A stretch of 64,000 nt of DNA, taken from Pestalotiopsis fici W106-1. Its lineage: Eukaryota; Ascomycota; Sordariomycetes; Amphisphaeriales; Sporocadaceae. The notes beneath the pieces are model-generated. The model was given only the letters and a program-made list of their open reading frames with translations, was not told where the DNA came from and searched no databases. Position numbers and translations under genes: made by a program. The stretch covers positions 1 to 64,000 of the forward strand of contig NW_006917104.1 in the NCBI RefSeq assembly GCF_000516985.1, given 5' to 3'. Positions 1 through 13,900 of the stretch are shown here, piece after piece. Numbering within the stretch: the first letter of the stretch is position 1; each line of letters begins with the position of its first letter.

Positions 1-38
1 AACCCTAACCCTAACCCTAACCCTAACCCTAACCCTAA
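1..38. repeat. Telomere repeat (CCCTAA)n
   Basis: Six tandem AACCCT units open the window, so the TTAGGG strand runs outward to the left. This is the canonical telomere repeat of filamentous fungi and fixes the window as a chromosome end. So few units suggests the assembly stops just inside the telomere tract. Confidence 0.97.
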
Positions 39-2095
39 CATGCTATACTTGCAATCCAGCTCAGCGCTTAGCTTTGTCTTTCCAACTTTACTCTTTATCC
101 TTTCTTTTAAGCTCCAGCTTAGCGCTTAGCTTTTATTTTTTCCTAATTTTACCGTTTATTTTTTTTAATATCTTTAGCTTAACGTTTAATCTTTCTTTTC
201 CAGCTTTTTTTAACCCTTTTATTTAGTTTAATATTTATTTCTTTCTAATTTTTTTTTATTTTTCCCCTTTTTTAATTTACTTCGCTTTTTGTGTTTTTGC
301 TTATTTATAAAAACCTTTTATTTCGCTAATTTAACTTTTTCCCCTTTTTTCGACCTTAACTCCTTTTTTTATTTTTTATACCTTTTTTTAATATTTCTCC
401 TTTTATCTTTTATATTATATTAATTTAATTTTATAAAATTACTTTAAATAATATTTACCATTTTTATTATTTCCTTTTTCAGCTTTACCTTTTTTTTTTA
501 TTACTATTAAATATTTTTTTCAATATTTCTTATAAGCGTATTTCTTTTAATTTATTTATATATTATTCCATTTAATATTATTACCCTTCCTCGTTATATA
601 TATATTTATATATTTTTAATATTAAAAACGTTTTACTTTCATTTATTTATTAACATAAATAATTTATTTTTCTTTTTAACCCTTTTTATATTATTATGTT
701 TAATTTTTTATACGTTTAATTATTTTTAAAATATTTTTATTTTCGATATTTTGATTTTTTTATATTATATTTTATTACCTTATAATTACGCTTTATGCTA
801 ATTATTCCGTTTATATTTATTATTTTTGTTTTGCTTTAATATTAAATATTAAACTTCAAGTTATTCGCAAATCATTTTAATATTTATAATTTATTTATTT
901 ATTTATTTAAAATTATGTATTTTATATTTTCAATCTTTTTATTTTATTTTACATTTCTTTAAGTTTTCTTTAATTTTTTTTATATATATTTATATATTTA
1001 TATCCTTTTTAAAATAACTTTTTTTATTATTAAGTCCTTTTTTATAAAAATAAAGAAAGATTTATAATCTTATTATAACTCCTTCTTTTTTTTATAATTT
1101 ATTTTATATTTATAATCCTTTTAATTAAATTTTATTTTTATATATTATTTATATCGCCTTTTATTTAAATTTATTTATTTTTTATATTTTCCCTTTTATT
1201 TTCCGTTATATAAGATATTTTCTTTTAATTTATTTCCTTTGTTTATTATTTTTTTTATATTTTATATTGCTTTTAAAAATAATTATATTATTTTTATTAT
1301 ATAAATTTATAAATTTAAAAGCCGTTAAACGCATAATATCTTTACGTACACTCCGATAATTTATAATTATATTTATAAACCCCTTTAAATTATAATTCTT
1401 ATATTTATTATAATATTTTATAAACCTTTATTTCTCGTAAATTAATTTTTTAAATTTTTAATATAATTATTTATCTTATTAAGTTTTTAATTTATATATT
1501 TTCTTTTATCTCCTTCTTCTTTTTTATTCAATCTTAAATAAAAAATATTAATATTATTTATATAATATTTAATTCAATTTTTTAAAAAAATATTTTAATT
1601 TATAAAATTAAGTTTATAAAAAAACATTTTTTTATTATTATAAATATTTATAATAAATATATTTATATATGATTTTTTTAAAATATAATATATAATATAA
1701 TTATTTATATTTAATTTATTTTTAAAATATTTTATTTAAATATTTCGTTCCCTTTTTAAATATATTTTTTAATTTATTCTTTAATATTCTTTTATTTCCT
1801 TTTTAATTATATTTATTATTATAATAAAACACTTTTATTATATATTCCGATTAATATTTTTATTTTGTTTTATTAAAATTAATTTATTATTCACTTTTAA
1901 AAAGTTATATTTATTTTATAATTTTAAGTTTATTTATTTTTTTAAATATAAATAAAGCTTTTTCAATAACTTTATTAATTAAATTAATTTTATTAATTTA
2001 TTTATAATTAAATTTTAATTTAATATAAAAGTAAATAATATTTAATATAATCCAAAAAATAATATATATTATTTCTTTTATATTTTTAAAAAATT
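39..2095. other. Telomere-adjacent T-rich RIP-type DNA, no gene
   Basis: The plus strand is extremely T-rich and full of stop codons in every frame. The first ~200 bp carry a decayed repeat of roughly 65 bp, recognisable by recurring 'agcttagcgcttagctt' blocks near 58, 115 and 175. CpA and TpG are scarce and TpA is in excess, as expected after RIP. I see no gene, RNA or intact transposon. Confidence 0.7.
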
Positions 2096-3290
2096 TAATT
2101 ATTATTCAAAATTATTTTATAAAATAATATATATATATCTTCGGAATTTTAAAAAAACATAAATGCTATTCGAAAAATATTATATATATATATCTTTTAA
2201 ATTTAAAAAAATATAAATATTATTCTAAAATAATATATATATATATCCTCGGAATTTTAAAAAAATAAAAATATTATTCGAGAATTTTTATATACGTTTT
2301 TTTAAAATTTTCGGAAAAATATAGGTATTATTTAAAAAAAATATAAATATTATTCGAAAATTCTTATATACGTCTCCTTAAAATTTTCGGAAAAACATAG
2401 GTATTATTTAAAAAAATATAAATACCATTCGAGAAAAATAAAAATATTATTTAAGAATTCTTATATACGTCTCTTTAAAATTTTCGAAAAAATATAGGTA
2501 TTATTTAAAAAAAATATAGATATTATTCGAGAATTAATATATACGTCTTTTCGGAATTTTCGAAAAATATAAATACCATTCGAGAAAAATATAAGTATTA
2601 TTTAAAAAAATATAAATATTATTCGAAAATTAATATATACGTTTTTTCGGAATTTTCGAAAAATATAGATACTATTTAAGAAAAATATAGGTATTATTTG
2701 AAAAAACATAGATACCATTCGAGGAAAATATAGGTATTATTTAGAAAAATAAAAATATTATTCGAAAATTAATATATACGTTTTTTCGGAATTTTCGAAA
2801 AATATAGATATTATTCGAGAATTCTTATATACGTCTTTTTGGAATTTTCGGAAAAATATAGGTATTATTTAAAAAAACAAAAATACCATTCGAAAATTAA
2901 TATATACATATCTTTAAAATCTTCGAAAAACATAGATATTATTCGAAAATTCTTATATACGTTTTTTTTAGAATTTTGCAAAATATAAATAATATTCAAA
3001 AATATTATATATTTATTTTTAGTAATTCTCGAAAAATATAAATAATATTTAAAAAATTTTAAAATAAATTTTATATAATTCTTTTTAAACATTTTCAATA
3101 TTATATTTATCTCCTTAGAATTTCCGACGAAATTTAAATATTATTTAAAAAAGATTTTATACAAGTTTTACATAATTCTTTTTAATTTTCGAAAATATTA
3201 TATATATTTTTTTGGAATTTTTAAAAAAAATATAAATAATATTTAAAAAAAATTTAAAATATATTTTATCGAATTATTATTATATTATAT
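2096..3290. repeat. RIP-decayed subtelomeric tandem repeat
   Basis: Blocks of the type 'atatacgtctttt', 'ggaattttcg', 'aaaatataggtattatt' and 'aaatattattcgaga' recur about ten times at irregular 50-145 bp spacing. The array looks like a degenerate subtelomeric satellite in which most C has become T. A short minus-strand open frame inside it is compositional and is not called as a gene. Confidence 0.75.
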
Positions 3291-6200
3291 CCGAAATATA
3301 TTATATAAGGCAAATAATAAATATAAATTATAATAAGGAAAAATTAATAATATACGTATATTCAATTTTATTTATATAAATAGCACAAATATAAGTTTTA
3401 TCGTTAAATATATTGCTATACTAGGTCGGAAACGAACAACACAAATTAACGGTTAAATAAAAACTATAATTAGCAAAAATAAATAATATAAATACATATA
3501 GTCGTATCCTTAAAAATAGCAGCAATATAAAAATAATAACCTAACCTAGCCGCAATTTATAGCTTCTTAATACCGTAATCCGGGGTAGAGCATTTTTATG
3601 CTATATTGCTATTATTTATTTACTTTAGGCTTACGACCTTTTTTGCTCCTCTATCTCGGCAATTGTTTTAAAATCCTTATTTTAGTATTCGCGGAATGCT
3701 TTTTTTAATTAGATACGCAAAGTAATCTTTTTATTTATATACATACCCTCGTAAAACCTTTTTATAAAAGGCTTTACTTTTTTATCGCTATAAAAAAAAT
3801 AAATTCTAAATATATATAAGCAAATATAACCTAAATAAATTTATATCGGGAAGCAGATTTTATTATGCTAATAATAGGCATAATAGTCGGTACCGGGGAT
3901 TCTAAAACACTATATCTCGGCGCTTTTAAGCTTAAAGCGAAAGAATATAGCGCGGCGGACACATCGCACATAAAATAGATCGTTATTAAAAATAGCCCGG
4001 TAAATCGCAGGATAAGCTCTAGCTCTAATATTATAAATAGCGGGAATACGCTAAGCAGGTGGACGCTAGGCGCAAAAGCGCTAAAGTATACGTTTTTCGC
4101 CGGTAATTTAAAGGTCTTTACCTAAATATTACTCGCCGTTTTAAATTAAGTCGACCATCTAAGCATTACGGGCAAAAGAACGAAAAACGGCTATATTAGC
4201 AGGTAAATTATTATTTTTATATAATAGCGAATCGTAAGCAACGGATAATAGCGGTTAATTAAATACAGGTAAAAAGGATTTACACAGCTCCAGCATCGGC
4301 AGCAGCAGCTTTAGCACTAATAAGGGCGGGATCGTTACGCTTATAAATTAATAATATATAAGCAATATAATTAAATAATTTATACAAACAAAAATATTAA
4401 AAGCTTACTAATTATCTATATCGCTAAAAAAAATAAGACGTCCGGCAAAAACGGATAAATTACGGCTATAAATTAAAAGACAAAATATCAAAAAGTAAAT
4501 TTAATTATAAGCACAGGAAGGAACGGGAAAAAAAAAAACTCACAAATTTTAAGGCTTAATGCCGGCCCTTTATATACGCTACTAGCGATTTTGCTACTCG
4601 CGTGCGTCTATTTTATTCGATTAAAAGCGGTATAGCTTAAAATCGCGATAAATAAAAAATAGCAGCAATAACAGCAACAATACCGAAAAAAATATAAAAT
4701 CTCAAAAATTGCGCGAAAAAAAAAAAAAAAGGGGAAAAAATAGTAAATAAAATTAATACCGCTACAATTTTAATAAAAATAAAAAAGTGAGAAAAAGGCG
4801 AAAAAGAGGGCAAATGCCAAAATAAGAGTTATATATATAAATAAAAGGTATACGCAAAATAAATAAATTAAATCTAAAGGAATAGGTTTATAAAAAAAAA
4901 AGAAGGTAACGGTAAAAAAGGCAACTAACGGAAATAAAACAAAATAAAAAAACTAAATATTAATATTCTGCTTTATTCGCGTTTTAAATCGCCGTCGAGA
5001 AAAAAAAAAATCTAATATTAAAAGCCTAACTAGCGAAGCAGGTATATTTATAGCATATTAAAAAAAAATAAAATAGGATAATAAAAAAAAGCAAAATAAG
5101 TTACATATTTACATAGCTTTACATAAGCTGCTTAATATATTTACCGTTTTTTTTTTATATTTAGACTAAAATAAAAAAAAACGTAAAAAGGTCTAAATAC
5201 AGATGCACGGCTTATTTTTTTATTTTTTTTCCTAATTTAATTCGATTTAATTTAATTTTTTTTTAACTTATTTAAATATTTTAAATTACGCCGGCTATTT
5301 TTAGCTTTTGCCAATTTTTTCTAATAATCTCCAACTCTTTCTAATTTTTTCTTCAACTTTTTTAAACTTTTTTAAACTTTTTTAAATTCTTTTAAACTCT
5401 TTTAAATTCTCTTAAATTTTCTCCAGGTTTTTAACTTTTTACGATTTAGTCCTTTGCTTTTATAACCATTACCTAGCGGCTAACCTATTCCTTTTTAATT
5501 CTTTTTTTTAGAATTTGCAATAAAAAAATTAAGCAATTACTAGCCGATATTTTTTTTTTTTTTTTCCCTTATAATTTATATATACCTGCCTTTTTAAATT
5601 TATCGGCCGTTTAATAAGCTTAAAATTAAATATATAACTATTATAAATATTTGCCGCATATATATTTTATTAGCAATAGTTATTTTTTTAAACTAAAAAT
5701 CTAAATTGCTTACCTTTCTCTAGTTTCTAAAAGCAATCTTTACGCATTCCATCCTTTTATTCGCATTCTTTTTCCCGTTATTTATTTTTATCGCTATTAC
5801 ACCACCGCGCCAAAATATTATTATAATACGAGCAAGCTATCGCTAAAGCATAAATAAACTACCGCGATAAAATTATTTCTATCGGCAAAACTATATTTTA
5901 ATAGCACGGTTTAAAGGCCGCTCCTTATATTAAAAACGGAAACCGAGCCGAAATTAAGCTCCTCTACGGTAATAGCAAGCCTATTATTTTTTAATTTAAA
6001 AAGCACACAGCTAAAAGCCACCCGGTAAACCTACCGACAATAATCCCTCGCGCCAGCCTTTAGCTTTAGGTACGTTTTAAATTTTATTCCTCGTCTAGAG
6101 ATTATACTTATTAAAGCTAACTAAAAAACTATATAGCCTAAGCTAAGCCGCAAAATCTAACAATAGGAGTTTTATAGCATAGTCCGATATCGTTAGCCTC

Positions 6201-6690
6201 GCTTTTGTATCGATTACGCCGTCCGATTCGATTTACCCTATTACTACTTAAAGCATATTGCCGGTATCAAGCGTAACGCTTTCGCCTACCTTACCTATAT
6301 ATACGGATAAATGGCTAATGCATCTTATAAATACTGCCAGCTTTTAATATAAATTAAGGAACGATATATTTTTATAACCGATTGCGTTAAAATCGAAGGT
6401 AAAATAGGCGGCAAATATACAATATGCTTTGCTAATAGCCAGGACTACGATGCATATATCGAGCTCGAATTCGGCTATACTGGCAAAATCTATACCGTAA
6501 ACAACAACATCTACGCCGTTACTAGCATTTCCGACGTCGCATAAACGAGCGATATTATAATATACAATATAAAAAAAGGTGGTATTTAATATATTTTTCT
6601 TTTTTCTGCGTTTATAGTTTTTTTTTTATAAAGGAGGGCGTTTCGATTTGCGATAAATTTCAACCATCACCGAGGATTCCTAATTTACCA
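3291..6690. other. RIP-degraded DNA, unidentified relics
   Basis: This AT-rich stretch still contains CpG-rich islands (for example 3,850-4,140 and 5,800-6,540), which mark former normal-composition DNA now riddled with TAA and TAG stops. I could not match any part to a known transposon or gene. The best-preserved reading frame is listed separately at 6,203-6,543. Confidence 0.55.
6203..6543 (+). pseudogene. Decayed reading frame, unidentified
   Basis: One plus-strand frame can be read from about 6,203 to a TAA at 6,541-6,543. Only two internal stops occur, both TAA of the kind RIP creates, at about 6,308 and 6,350. The final ~65 codons are uninterrupted and protein-like (for example SQDYDAYIELEF and SISDVA just before the stop). 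Codons with C in third position survive mainly where RIP could not act. I do not recognise the family. It could be the last exon of a small protein damaged with its surroundings. Confidence 0.35.
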
Positions 6691-6695
6691 TAATA

Positions 6696-7022
6696 CGATA
6701 TTTAATATGCTTAATATGCTTAATATACTTAATATGCTTGATATATATAATATACACGATATATTCGATATACTTAATATACTTAATATATATAATATGC
6801 TTAATATGCTTAATATGCTTAATATATTTAATATATATAATATGCACAATATATTCGATATGCTTAATATGCTTAATATATATAATATATACGATATATT
6901 TAATATACTTAACATACTTAATATATACGATATATTTAATATATTTAATATGCTTAATATATTTAATATATATAATATATACGATATATTTAATATATTT
7001 AATATATATAATAATATTTATA
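6696..7022. repeat. 9-bp minisatellite (TAATATGCT type)
   Basis: About 36 tandem copies of a 9-bp unit such as 'taatatgct', 'taatatact' or 'taatatata' run across this interval. Because the unit is a multiple of three, long open frames of Asn-Met-Leu or Tyr-Ile-Ile pattern appear on both strands; these are artefacts of the repeat. Variation between units is mostly C/T and G/A, as expected after RIP. Confidence 0.85.
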
Positions 7023-8990
7023 TTTGCAATTTATTTTTATTATAATTAGCATAAAGGAACTATATATTACGGTATCGAATATCTATTATAATTAATATGC
7101 ATTCGCCGGCTATTAGGATTTCTAATAAACCGCGACTAAGGAAAACCTAAAATAGGCAAAAACCTAACCGATACCGGTAGCTATATAATTATTTATAAAT
7201 ATAATAATACGAGTATCGCTTTCCTTTTTATACTAATATATTTTCCGATTATTAGGTTAAAGGCTACGCGTCGGTCCCGTATATTAGGCAACATCTAACT
7301 GCTTTATAATCCATATAACATATCGTATCTTAAAAATTTATAATATACCTAAGCTATAATAGCCATATTTTAAACCTATCCGTTATAAAATGCCGTCCTG
7401 CTAATTTTGCGGTATTTCTATCTAAAAGGATAAAAAACGGTTACGCGTAAATATAAGCGATATTTTAGCAACCTCGGACCGGAGCTTATAAATATTTATT
7501 ATACGGAGCTTATAGCAAAAAAGAATTTTTTTTATTAAAATAAATGCTAAGCTTGCCTATAAAAAGCGGAATTTAGGGGCTATTATATTTGGCTTAGCTT
7601 TTTAGTTAATTTATTAATTTCGCAAATTGCTAAAGTTTAAATAGGTAATATAATAATTAATATAACCTAAAATAATAATTAAGGCCACTATTATTATACG
7701 ATTATTTTATAGCATATTGCTATTTATAAGCAATTTACTATAAGTATTCTCTTTTAGGTGCTTTAATTGCGCACGGCACTAACCGATAAATACGGGCGCT
7801 ATAAACCGGAAAGTTTTACGCTATAGGCGCGTATAGCGATCGGCTGGGCGTAGCATTAATGGCCTTTAGGGATAAAATGCTGCCCGATTGGCTTTTTTAT
7901 CTTAAGGTTTACCTCCAGCCCGAGGGTCGAATCTCGAGCTATATTGGTAGCGACCGGCATAAAGAGAAGACTTAAATAGCGTCGATTAGTTAGCACCCTT
8001 TTTTTCCTTATTTTTACTATTTATAACGATTAAGTTACCCCGATTACCTTACCTGGTCCTTAAGCGTAAATTACCTTTACCACGTAAAGGAATAGCAATA
8101 ATCGGAATAAAATTCGCATTTTAAACGAAGATAGGATATCCGTTAAAGCCGAGAACCTATCCAGATCTTTTAAGGAACCAGTAACAAAGGTACGCGAGGT
8201 TATCGTTAATCGAAAACTTATTTTATAGCGATTCGATCTAGCCCCGGGCAGGGTTCAAAAAGAAATTAGCTATATTATTAAGCTTTACGACCTCGGTAAA
8301 AGGGAGATTTTTCTTATTTTTATTAGCTATTCGATTAAAGCGATCCGAATATAACAAAATTATGCCACGTCGGTATGCAACATTAATATCGCGGATTAAC
8401 GGCATACGTATATTATAAAAGCCTAAAACATCCTATAAATTTTAAGCCTTTATTTATTATATCGGATATCGTTAATTAGCATAATCTATAAAAAATTAAG
8501 GTAAAAAAGGAACGAAAAAGAGATAAACGTACTAATACGGGCAGCCTAAGCGGAATTAATATTATTATAAACGAAATATTTTTGCGAACGCTTTAAAAAA
8601 TCGCGCTAATTACCTATTATATCAGCCTATCGAATATCCGTATTAATTATAACGGTCGAATTAAAAAATAGGGAGGATATATATAATATAATAAATCTCT
8701 TATATAGCTAATATTAATTTGCGTATAATATCCAGCTGGTTTTTTTCTTAGCTTATATTAATTTTTAATATATTAGTATATGCTAAAATAAATTAAAAAA
8801 AATAAAAAGAAAAAGGAGGGGATTCGCATAATGCGTAAATTTTGTAGCTTATCCAAAATTGGGGTGGGAAGGTTTTGCAAAAAGTGAAGCTTTTCGTAAT
8901 TAGCAAATATTACGATGCTAAAAATTTTCCCTATTTTAGAAAATATGAAAAAAGAAAGAAAAAAGAAAGCTCCAGGCTAAGGGGAAAAGG
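7023..8990. other. RIP-degraded DNA, unidentified relics
   Basis: This is former coding-like DNA with CpG islands and many TAA/TAG codons. Frames such as that around 7,800-7,970 (plus) read for 15-40 codons between stops but match nothing I know. No terminal inverted repeats, LTRs or RNA genes were seen. Confidence 0.5.
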
Positions 8991-10925
8991 GGTATTTATA
9001 CAGGTACTAGATAAATTATTAATCCAGCGGTTGCTAGGCTAGGTTATTTATCTAATCTTAAATAAGTTATTAATCTAGCGGTGGTTAGGGAAGGCTAGGC
9101 AGCAGGCGGCGCGGTACGGTCGTTTAATAATAACCGCATCACGGAGCTAAAGGTTTATTCAATTTAGATAAATTATTACCTTAGCAATAGCAAAGCCAAA
9201 TTAGGCAGCAAGAAAAGTACTTAACAATAAAATTCTCGTAATTTAACTAAATTTATATATTTTAACTTAATTTCAATTAATATACACGATTTAACTAGAC
9301 TCGTATATTCTTTTACTTATAAAAAATAAAGTAAAATAATTGCTTAAACCACGATATGCTATAAAATGCACGAATATCGTCCCGGTACCAAAGACCCATA
9401 CCAAATAACATAACGCAACCATATACTGCTTTCGGCCGTAAAAAAGCTGCTTTATAACGGCTTTAATAGCGCAAAATAGCTTTCGCTATAAAGCGATTAT
9501 AATTCTTTATCTATCTCTAATCGAATCCTATTTAGTATATATCTAAAAAATTCGAATAATATCGCGAAGCTAATTAATAGGCTTTTCGAAGGCTTTAATT
9601 TATTTATAATATTATATATGACTCCGTAAGATCTTAACGTTAGTTACCTTATGAAATATTTCGATATTATTTTAATATTTTATAAAAATTATTAACTCGG
9701 TAAAATGGTCGCTATTCGAGTAATATTATAATTCCTTTTAGCCAGGGCTTCGCAAGGCTTCGGCACTACCATTATCTTCGAAAGGCTTATTAAAATAGGC
9801 TTTATAGGCAAGTTTGAAATTTCGGTTTTTTATAATTTCGGGTATAAATGCAAGGGATCTGCGGTAAACGACTTCGAATATAATACTAATAACTGCCGTA
9901 AAAGCCTGTAAAAATCTAGTATAGCTTTCGTAGGGCGGCAGGGTAATATTAATTATCACGTGTTTTATATTTGCGGGCTGGGTATACTATAGATAATTAG
10001 AATATTTTAACAAAATATATATATATTATATAATATTTTAATATAGGATAAAAAATAAAAAAATATAATCGGCTTTAGAAATTATGCAAAGCGAGAGGAA
10101 AACGGGATAACCGATATCTTATTTTTAGTATATTAGCGATAATAAAAAAAAAGGCGGAAAGGCTGTCTTATATACCCAAATATACACTTTAATAATATAT
10201 AATAAATACGTTAATATAAATAATAATAAATAATAAAATTAACGGGAAAGCATAAGCTATTTACTACTAAAATAACTAATTACGGTAAAAAATGGCTATA
10301 TTACAAATTTGCATTTTCCCCTATATCGGCTGTAATTAGGCTATACGCATTAGCGTCTACCGCATAACTAAATAAATAAATTTGCATAAAAAATTTATTT
10401 CGTATCCTGCCTATTGCGTTTTTTTACCTATTTAATATAGCTATATATTTATATACCCCTCGTCGTTTTAGGTAAATAATATATTATATGCTAAGTAACT
10501 CTTAGCAAATTTTTAGGTTATTTATTCGCAAAAAGTTTAGAAATAATATAGGGATTCCGCGGCAAAGCGTGTAAAAAGGTTTAAAAATTAGCATTTCGTT
10601 CCTTATCGGCTCCGGGTAAAGCTCCCTCCATCATCCGGGTCTTTTTTTTACGCGTTACAAATGCTTTATAAAAATCTATACGCTTTATAGCCGGTATATT
10701 ACTTTATATTACTTTTTAGGACGTTTTATCGGAAAATCGCAATTATCTCCTATAAATCTTTAAACGATTTTTCGGGGTTCGGGCATTAGTCGACGTTATA
10801 GCGCACGTCTAAATTAGCGATATATTTTGCATTTATATATAACATATATATATTATCTATAGCCTTTAGCTAATTATTAAAATAAGCTTAAATATCTCCG
10901 TTTATACGCCTAAGCCGCTTAGCCT
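8991..10925. other. RIP-degraded DNA with a minus-strand coding relic
   Basis: A short direct repeat, 'aggtactagataaattattaatccagcggttg' versus 'ttaaataagttattaatctagcggtgg', lies at 9,002-9,085. A minus-strand frame with no stop covers 9,738-9,959 and includes segments such as FLQAFTAVISIIFEVVYRR, but it is flanked by stops and unidentified. The remainder has no recognisable gene. Confidence 0.45.
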
Positions 10926-10929
10926 CCTT

Positions 10930-13900
10930 TTAGGCCGCGACCAATACAAGCGCTTGCTTTTGCAAATTATCCTATACGATAGCTAAATCGCCTTCGTCGT
11001 CGCTGCCCGGCTCGATCTCGAAAGCTTGCCTATAGCGGCACAAATTATACAACTACTCCGTATCGTTATCGCATTTATCGTCCCGGTAATCGCTATTTAT
11101 TACGCTATCTAGCATAGCCCGCCTATAAAATATAGCCTTTAAATAATTTATTATTTCGTCTTTAATAAACTCTAAAGCCCTAGCTTTGCTTACTATTTTA
11201 GCGCGCGCTCGAATTTCTTTTATACGGCGCCGCGCATATTTAAAAATAGATACTATAAGTGCTAGCGGCACGGGCTGCTAAAAGCCCTCCCGGAGCGAGC
11301 TAATTTACCGCTTAATAATAATAAATATATTATTTTGCCTATTTCGCCCGGCGCAACCGCTCTTTTGCGCAAAATCTCTTAAGCGCCGTAATAGCGTAAC
11401 ATAGACTACTGCTCTAATATATAAAATATCTAACTTTACGCCAAGCGCGTTAATAGCCGCTATAAGCCGCCCTTCCTTAATCTACCCTTCGAGCATTTAT
11501 ATTTTTTATTTAGCATTGCCGGCCTAATTATAATATATAGGATATTCTAGCCTTTTGCTAATTGCTATTATCTTTGCTACGGTTCTATAGTATATAATAA
11601 CCTTGCCGCCCGGGAACCGTTAGGAGACCAGCGCCAGCTTATTTTCTAAAGCTAGCGTAAGACCCTCTTCGACGTCGTCCTTTTTTTTAATATTTACTTC
11701 GTATACCGAATACGCGATATTCCTCTTCGATATACTGCTACGGAAGATAGCGGCGCTTTCCTAATTAATTTAGACGTGCGTAAAAAAGGTGGCTTCGTCC
11801 CGCGGTATTAGTATAGCTATTAGCAATATAATTTGCATTCCGTGGTTAGCTAATATTTCTCCGATTTTTAAAAACGCGGGCCGGAACCTCAAGCCTTAGC
11901 TAGCGCTATTTAGGATTATATAACACTCGTTTACTACGATCCGGTCCAGCCGCGATTTCGCCCGTAAAACGCGTATATATATAGCAAAAGCAATATAGGT
12001 CGCCGATTCGGGCGTAACGAATACGATAAAAGCCGCTTCCGACTTTAACCCGATTAGCATATACGCTAATAATTATACTAAAATCTTAATTTATAGCGCT
12101 TCGCACCGTTTAACTATATTTTCGCGCAGCGCTATAAATAACACGATTACGATAATAACTCTATCCTCTGCGCAATATGCTAAAAACATAAACGATAAGC
12201 TTTTGCCGGACGCCGTCCCTACGATTTATAACACCGGCGAATAGCCCTTATAAATAGCCTAAAGCACCTTTTTTTATTTAGGCCGGAATTGCGCCTTCGG
12301 GTCGTCCAATATCTGCCTTAGCCGCCTTAGGATATCGACTTCGGCTAGCCTCTTTTGCCGCTTAAGCCTGGCCTTATCGCCGTCCTGCTCGAATAGCTTT
12401 AAGCGCCGCTTCCCTATTATAATCCCTTATTTCTAGCCGAGCTTTAGGAAGCGGTGCCATATCTTGCTATCGGTTTCGAATTTATTTTTATAGGTAGATA
12501 TGCTAAACGGGGTTATAGCTTTGCGCGCGTAAACGACGTTTCGCGTAAAAAATAAATAATTCGTAAATAAGGCATCCGTCTCGCTTATTGCGCTTTTCGA
12601 GTCTTTATTTTTAAACGCCACGACCTAGGAATCGCTAATTAAAAATTTGCGGGAAATCGCAATCTATATATGCCGCTACGAATTAATATTTACCTCGGTT
12701 CCTATATATTAATTTATAAGCTGCGTTATTAACTTTCGTATTTTATCCGCAGACTAGGTAATATGCTAGCTATCCCGGAAGCTAACCTCTTTTTTTTCTA
12801 ACTCGAGCTCGTTGCCGTCTTCCTCGTCGCGCGTCGCCTAGCTGCTAAATAACGGCTCCGGGCCCAGCTCGCATTTTTTTTCTATCTCTATCCTCTACTC
12901 TTTAGACATCTGGCCGTATACCGTATTTTAGCTAAACAAAAACGGATTAGCATAATCTGCCTATTAGGTCACGCTATTAATCGCCTGCCAAAACGGGAGC
13001 ACTAGCTAAAGGTACCATATAAACAGCTCGCCGACCTCCCGCGGCAAAAAGCGGTAGATTATATTAAGCTTATTTGTCGCTAGGTATTTTTTATAATATT
13101 TAGTTATAATATACACTATTTTATAGTAAATAAAAATATTGCGCGTACTTCCTTATTTAGTATTCTAAATCCGCAGATTTAAAATCTCTGCGCTACGGCC
13201 CGGGCCTCCTTTACTTATATATATTAGGACGAGCAGCCGGCCGCGGATGGCGTTTACGAGCTTATTAAAAGCAGTGCTGGCTTTAGGCCGGGTAGCGGGC
13301 TAGCTTAGCGCTTAGGCATCTTTATTCTATTATCGCCACAATTCTTGCTATTAGGAGATTTTTTGCGCTAGCTAGGAGCGGCCGACGGGCTATAAATTCC
13401 TTTCGTCAAACGCGAACCAATGCCCCAATCTCGTATCTAACTAGTTGTTCTCAAGCGCGTCCTACGGGATATTTGGGAAGCCGACGGGTGCCTGGGTCGT
13501 CGGGTCCCGGTCGAAATATAGCGCGGTGCCCAGCAGGTCTTTAGTCTCGTCGATCAGCTTTTCCATCATCTCCCGGAGGTCGTCCATTATAAGCTACACA
13601 CGCTTATACGAAACCCGCGGCCCGTCCCATTAGATATAGCCTTCGGACGATATATTAAACGAAACAGCCATACCGTACGTGCGGCTCGATAGGATCCAGT
13701 CTATAACGCCTAGCCGCGACCAGGCGGATACCCTGATTATAAACCTATTTATGCGCTTCCGCACCCGCTTAAACAGGCCCCTCGTAGTAAGCTTAGCCTT
13801 TTTACGCTAATAGCCGTCTGCGACTTTGCCTTCGACCTCCCGCTTTATTTTTATTATAAACCGCGTTACGATTATAATGCGTATAACTTTAATAACGGCC

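Noticed and set aside
6707..7049. 103-112 codon Ile/Leu/Asn/Tyr repeat frames on both strands
   Set aside because: Artefacts of a 9-bp minisatellite, open in several frames at once.
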